7,651 nucleotides of DNA from assembly GCA_026392135.1 (NCBI GenBank), contig JAPLCR010000424.1, positions 11,814 to 19,464 on the forward strand, written 5' to 3'. This DNA comes from Armatimonadota bacterium. Lineage in GTDB: Bacteria > Armatimonadota > Chthonomonadetes > Chthonomonadales > Chthonomonadaceae. The notes beneath the pieces were generated by a model. It was not told the DNA's origin. It did not search any database and worked only from the letters and a program-made list of their open reading frames with translations. Numbering within the stretch: position 1 is the stretch's first letter; each line of letters opens with the position of its first letter. The position numbers were made by a program, and so were the translations under genes. This document shows positions 6,132 through 7,651 of this stretch, one piece after another.

Positions 6132-7097
6132 ATGAACTTTACGAACCTTCTGTCGAGGCTAACACAGGTTTCTGTGATGGTTGTCGGCGATATTATGTTA
6201 GATGAGTTTATTTGGGGGGAGGTGCGCCGCATCTCACCGGAAGCCCCTGTTCCTATTGTAGAGGCGAAACGCCGTACCTATGCGCCGGGTGGTGCGGGGA
6301 ATGTTGCGGCGAATGTGGTTAGCCTTGGGGGGACTGCTTACTTAGGGGGGCTGATAGGCGACGATAGTTCGGGGCAACAGCTTCGGCGCGTCCTTGAAGA
6401 GTGTGGGGTATGTGCTACGGGACTCACTCTTGATACGGAACGCCCTACTACCACAAAGACTCGTGTTATTGCACATAGCCAGCAGATGGTGAGGGTGGAT
6501 AGCGAAGCGCGTTCTCCTCTGCCCTCCGCGCAGGCAGAGAGTCTTCTTGCGTGGGTAGATGAGACGCTTGAGAGTGCAGGAGCCTGTGTGGTTTCTGACT
6601 ATAGTAAGGGTGTGATAACGCACGATTTTGCTCAGGCAATTATTTTGAGAGCGAAGCGGGCAGGTAAGCCTGTGATTGTAGACCCGAAAGGGGCAGAGTA
6701 TGCGAAGTATCGGGGGGCGACTCTGATTACGCCGAACCTGCATGAGTTGGAGGTAGCGGCAGGGCGCGAGATTCTGAGCGATGCTGACCTGTATGCCGCA
6801 GTTCAAGTGCTTGCCAAAATTTTGCCCGACACTGCGCTACTGGTGACGCGGGGGGCGCAGGGCATGAGTCTTTTTCAGGAGGGGCGTGAGAGTGTGCATA
6901 TTCCCACGGTTGCACGCAACGTTTTTGATGTGACAGGCGCAGGGGATACGGTAGTGAGTACGCTGGCATTGGCACTTGGCACGGGTGCAGAGCGGGGCGT
7001 TTCGGCGGTACTTGCGAATAGGGCGGCGGGAATTGTGGTAGGTAAAGTGGGTACGGCGCGGGTCACTTATGAGGAGTTGGCGGCGGGTTTGGAGTAG
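6132..7097 (+). CDS. rfaE1: D-glycero-beta-D-manno-heptose-7-phosphate kinase (stand-alone HldA/RfaE1)
   Basis: The 321-aa PfkB/ribokinase-family sugar kinase transfers phosphate from ATP to C1 of D,D-heptose 7-phosphate, an early cytoplasmic step toward ADP-heptose for LPS inner core. Visible are VVGDIMLDEFIWGEVRRISPEAPVPI (18-43), characteristic of the RfaE kinase domain; PGGAGNVAANV (52-62); VSDYSKGV (154-161); DPKG (184-187); TPNLHE (200-205); and the PfkB signature DVTGAGDTV (266-274), with Asp272 the likely catalytic base. The length fits a kinase-only protein. The C-terminal nucleotidyltransferase domain of fused HldE is absent, so a separate HldC-type enzyme is expected elsewhere. An earlier in-frame ATG at 6066 would overlap the preceding gene by 56 nt and add 22 unconserved residues. 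I prefer 6132, which lies 10 nt after the previous stop, with a weak purine-rich AGAGAAGA as SD. Confidence 0.94.
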   Translation: MNFTNLLSRLTQVSVMVVGDIMLDEFIWGEVRRISPEAPVPIVEAKRRTYAPGGAGNVAANVVSLGGTAYLGGLIGDDSSGQQLRRVLEECGVCATGLTLDTERPTTTKTRVIAHSQQMVRVDSEARSPLPSAQAESLLAWVDETLESAGACVVSDYSKGVITHDFAQAIILRAKRAGKPVIVDPKGAEYAKYRGATLITPNLHELEVAAGREILSDADLYAAVQVLAKILPDTALLVTRGAQGMSLFQEGRESVHIPTVARNVFDVTGAGDTVVSTLALALGTGAERGVSAVLANRAAGIVVGKVGTARVTYEELAAGLE

Positions 7098-7102
7098 AAG
7101 GA

Positions 7103-7175
7103 AGGAGCCGACCAGAATCGAACTGGTGGATCGCGGTTTTGCAGACCGCTCCCTTAGCCACTTGGGTACGGCTCC
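7103..7175 (-). tRNA. trnC: tRNA-Cys (GCA)
   Basis: The minus strand folds into a full cloverleaf. The acceptor is GGAGCCG/CGGCTCC (7175-7169 with 7110-7104), the D stem CCC/GGG, and the anticodon stem GCGGT/ACCGC around loop CTGCAAA (anticodon GCA). There is a 5-nt variable loop and a T arm ACCAG-TTCGATT-CTGGT. The discriminator is U73 (base 7103), a known identity element of tRNA-Cys. CCA is not encoded, so the tail must be added by tRNA nucleotidyltransferase. It lies 11 nt downstream of tRNA-Gly and ends 5 bp from the stop of the convergent kinase gene. Confidence 0.96.
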
Positions 7176-7186
7176 TTAGAGACAAA

Positions 7187-7258
7187 AGCGGGAGACGAGG
7201 CTCGAACTCGCAACATCCAGCTTGGGAAGCTGGCACTCTGCCATTGAGCTACTCCCGC
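7187..7258 (-). tRNA. trnG: tRNA-Gly (CCC)
   Basis: The minus-strand cloverleaf has acceptor GCGGGAG/CTCCCGC (7258-7252 with 7194-7188), D stem GCTC/GAGT, and anticodon stem CCAGC/GCTGG around loop TTCCCAA (anticodon CCC). The T arm is GCGAG-TTCGAGC-CTCGT with one G-U pair, and the discriminator is U. It reads only GGG codons, which are frequent in the neighbouring kinase gene. CCA is not encoded. It is first in a two-tRNA transcript with tRNA-Cys, directly behind a strong promoter. Confidence 0.96.
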
Positions 7259-7269
7259 ATTGCTCTGAC

Positions 7270-7298
7270 ATTATATCACCGAGTCGGCAAATTGTAAA
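7270..7298 (-). promoter_or_regulatory. Sigma-70-type promoter of the tRNA-Gly/tRNA-Cys unit
   Basis: On the minus strand a TTTACA -35 (7298-7293, 5/6 of consensus) is followed by a 17-nt spacer and a perfect TATAAT -10 (7275-7270). A TG one base before the -10 makes it an extended -10. The -10 ends 11 nt before the first base of tRNA-Gly, so transcription should start about 4-6 nt before the mature tRNA. A 6-bp inverted repeat GAGTCG/CGACTC (7281-7286 and 7310-7315) flanks the -35 and may be incidental. Confidence 0.87.
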
Positions 7299-7639
7299 GA
7301 GGGAATTCACGACTCAGCCTATATTAACGTGAGTTCGGGGTGCGGGGTATCTCAAAAACGCGGGAACTGTACGGCGGGTTCAGGGGCAGATAGGCAAAGG
7401 CTCAAAATAGCATATCTGGAAGTTGGGAGCGATTGCACGCTCTACGCCCACTCTACCTGTACTGTAAGGCTTCCGCACTGCCCCTTCCACCCCATCCTAA
7501 CCCTTACCCCTTCACAAAGGGGCTTATCTTGTCCCATATCTTGAGATGTAGGTTGCATACACGCCTTCCTCTGGGTTCTGTTTTGGGGAGGAAGTTCTTG
7601 TGTTTTTGTAGAACCCTGCAAAAAACAGGGAGGTGTTCT
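7299..7639. other. Non-coding stretch with small dyads, no convincing gene
   Basis: Between the tRNA promoter and the gene start at the right edge I see no ORF with recognisable protein character. Visible structure is GAGCG-ATTGCA-CGCTC (7427-7442), CCCCTT-CACA-AAGGGG (7507-7522) and the alternative pairings of the leader at 7573-7640. The 7507-7522 hairpin sits in a pyrimidine-rich, CCCT-repeated stretch (about 7481-7512) that has the look of a dispersed intergenic repeat. None of these hairpins is followed by a T run, so I do not call a terminator. Confidence 0.55.
7507..7522. repeat. Inverted repeat CCCCTT-CACA-AAGGGG
   Basis: This is a perfect 6-bp inverted repeat with a 4-nt loop, preceded by CCCATCCTAACCCTTA. 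It lies in non-coding DNA. The lack of a downstream T tract argues against an intrinsic terminator. It may be part of a dispersed palindromic repeat, but only one copy is in the window. Confidence 0.4.
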
Positions 7640-7640
7640 A
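7573..7640 (+). promoter_or_regulatory. Leader of the right-edge gene with competing hairpins and duplicated SD/start
   Basis: AGAACCC (7610-7616) can pair with GGGTTCT (7573-7579). Alternatively TAGAAC and CCTG (7609-7618) can pair with CAGG (7626-7629) and GTTCTA (7635-7640), leaving a five-base bulge that carries most of the SD and pairing the A of the ATG. The two folds exclude each other. A second SD/start-like unit, GGGAGGAAGTTCTTG (7586-7600), resembles the real one, GGGAGGTGTTCTATG (7628-7642). Its TTG is in frame with the ATG. This could be a translational switch; it rests on pairing potential alone. Confidence 0.4.
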
Positions 7641-7651
7641 TGCAAACAGAT
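7640..7651 (+). CDS. Start of an unidentified gene cut by the window edge
   Basis: Only the codons for M-Q-T-D are inside the window. The call rests on a strong SD, GGGAGG (7628-7633), 6 nt before the ATG. An alternative TTG start at 7598, also with a good SD (GGGGAGG, 7585-7591) and in the same frame, would add 14 residues rich in Cys and basic residues. That longer N-terminus looks less protein-like. Nothing can be said about function. Confidence 0.45.

Noticed and set aside
6342..6806. 154-aa minus-strand ORF inside the kinase gene
   Set aside because: It is antisense to conserved PfkB motifs, and the composition (Arg/Cys/His scattered, no hydrophobic pattern) is that of a shadow frame.
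7329..7544. 71-aa plus-strand ORF in the right non-coding stretch
   Set aside because: No SD, a low-complexity Cys/Ser/Pro composition, and it runs through palindromic repeats.
7614..7630. CCCTG-CAAAAAA-CAGGG as an intrinsic terminator
   Set aside because: The stem is short, no T run follows, and it directly abuts an SD and ATG, so a leader role fits better.
7442..7645. 67-aa minus-strand ORF at the right edge
   Set aside because: It is antisense to a leader with a strong SD/ATG, has no SD of its own and no protein-like pattern.

Overview
The window looks like chromosomal DNA of a Gram-negative-type bacterium with a plant- or polysaccharide-degrading lifestyle. Evidence for this is a pair of secreted carbohydrate-active enzymes, an ADP-heptose (LPS inner core) pathway kinase and ordinary Shine-Dalgarno/sigma-70 signals. 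The GH78 plus esterase-peptidase architecture and the small HEAT-repeat proteins recall Armatimonadota, Planctomycetota, Verrucomicrobiota or Acidobacteriota. That placement is an inference from gene style and not from any marker in the window.

Left part, minus strand (about 1-4188): two genes transcribed right to left and joined by an ATGA stop/start overlap. The upstream gene (4188 to 1681) encodes a secreted alpha-L-rhamnosidase-like glycoside hydrolase (GH78 type). The downstream gene (1684 to 38) encodes a secreted two-domain protein, a sialate-O-acetylesterase-type SGNH esterase followed by an HExxH zinc-peptidase-like domain. Together they look like a glycan-harvesting operon, with deacetylation and derhamnosylation of an acetylated, rhamnose-bearing polymer. 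The strand reads out of the window with an SD-like site close to the edge, so the operon may continue.

Divergent spacer (4189-4434): holds a cluster of four same-orientation GATA-like elements, including a near-perfect 17-bp direct repeat at a 21-bp period. This is a candidate operator for the hydrolase operon.

Centre, plus strand (4435-7097): three genes. The first is an alpha-helical-repeat protein with a C-terminal SEC-C zinc motif. The second is a membrane-anchored HEAT-repeat protein with three P-E-x-L-L-R-like tail motifs. The third, 10 nt further on, is a stand-alone D-glycero-beta-D-manno-heptose-7-phosphate kinase (HldA/RfaE1). The 148-nt gap before the second gene can fold into two overlapping, mutually exclusive hairpins, the second covering part of the SD.

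Right part (7098-7651): a tRNA-Gly(CCC)/tRNA-Cys(GCA) pair on the minus strand, driven by a textbook extended -10 promoter, ends 5 bp from the convergent kinase gene. Beyond the promoter, about 340 bases contain no convincing gene but several small dyads. At the right edge a strong SD and ATG (7640) begin a new plus-strand gene cut by the window. Its leader can form competing structures and contains a second SD/TTG start in the same frame.

No mobile element, CRISPR array or clear novel defence system is visible. The most interesting signals are the esterase-peptidase fusion, the atypical GH78 catalytic signature, the operator-like array, and the two leader regions with alternative pairing.
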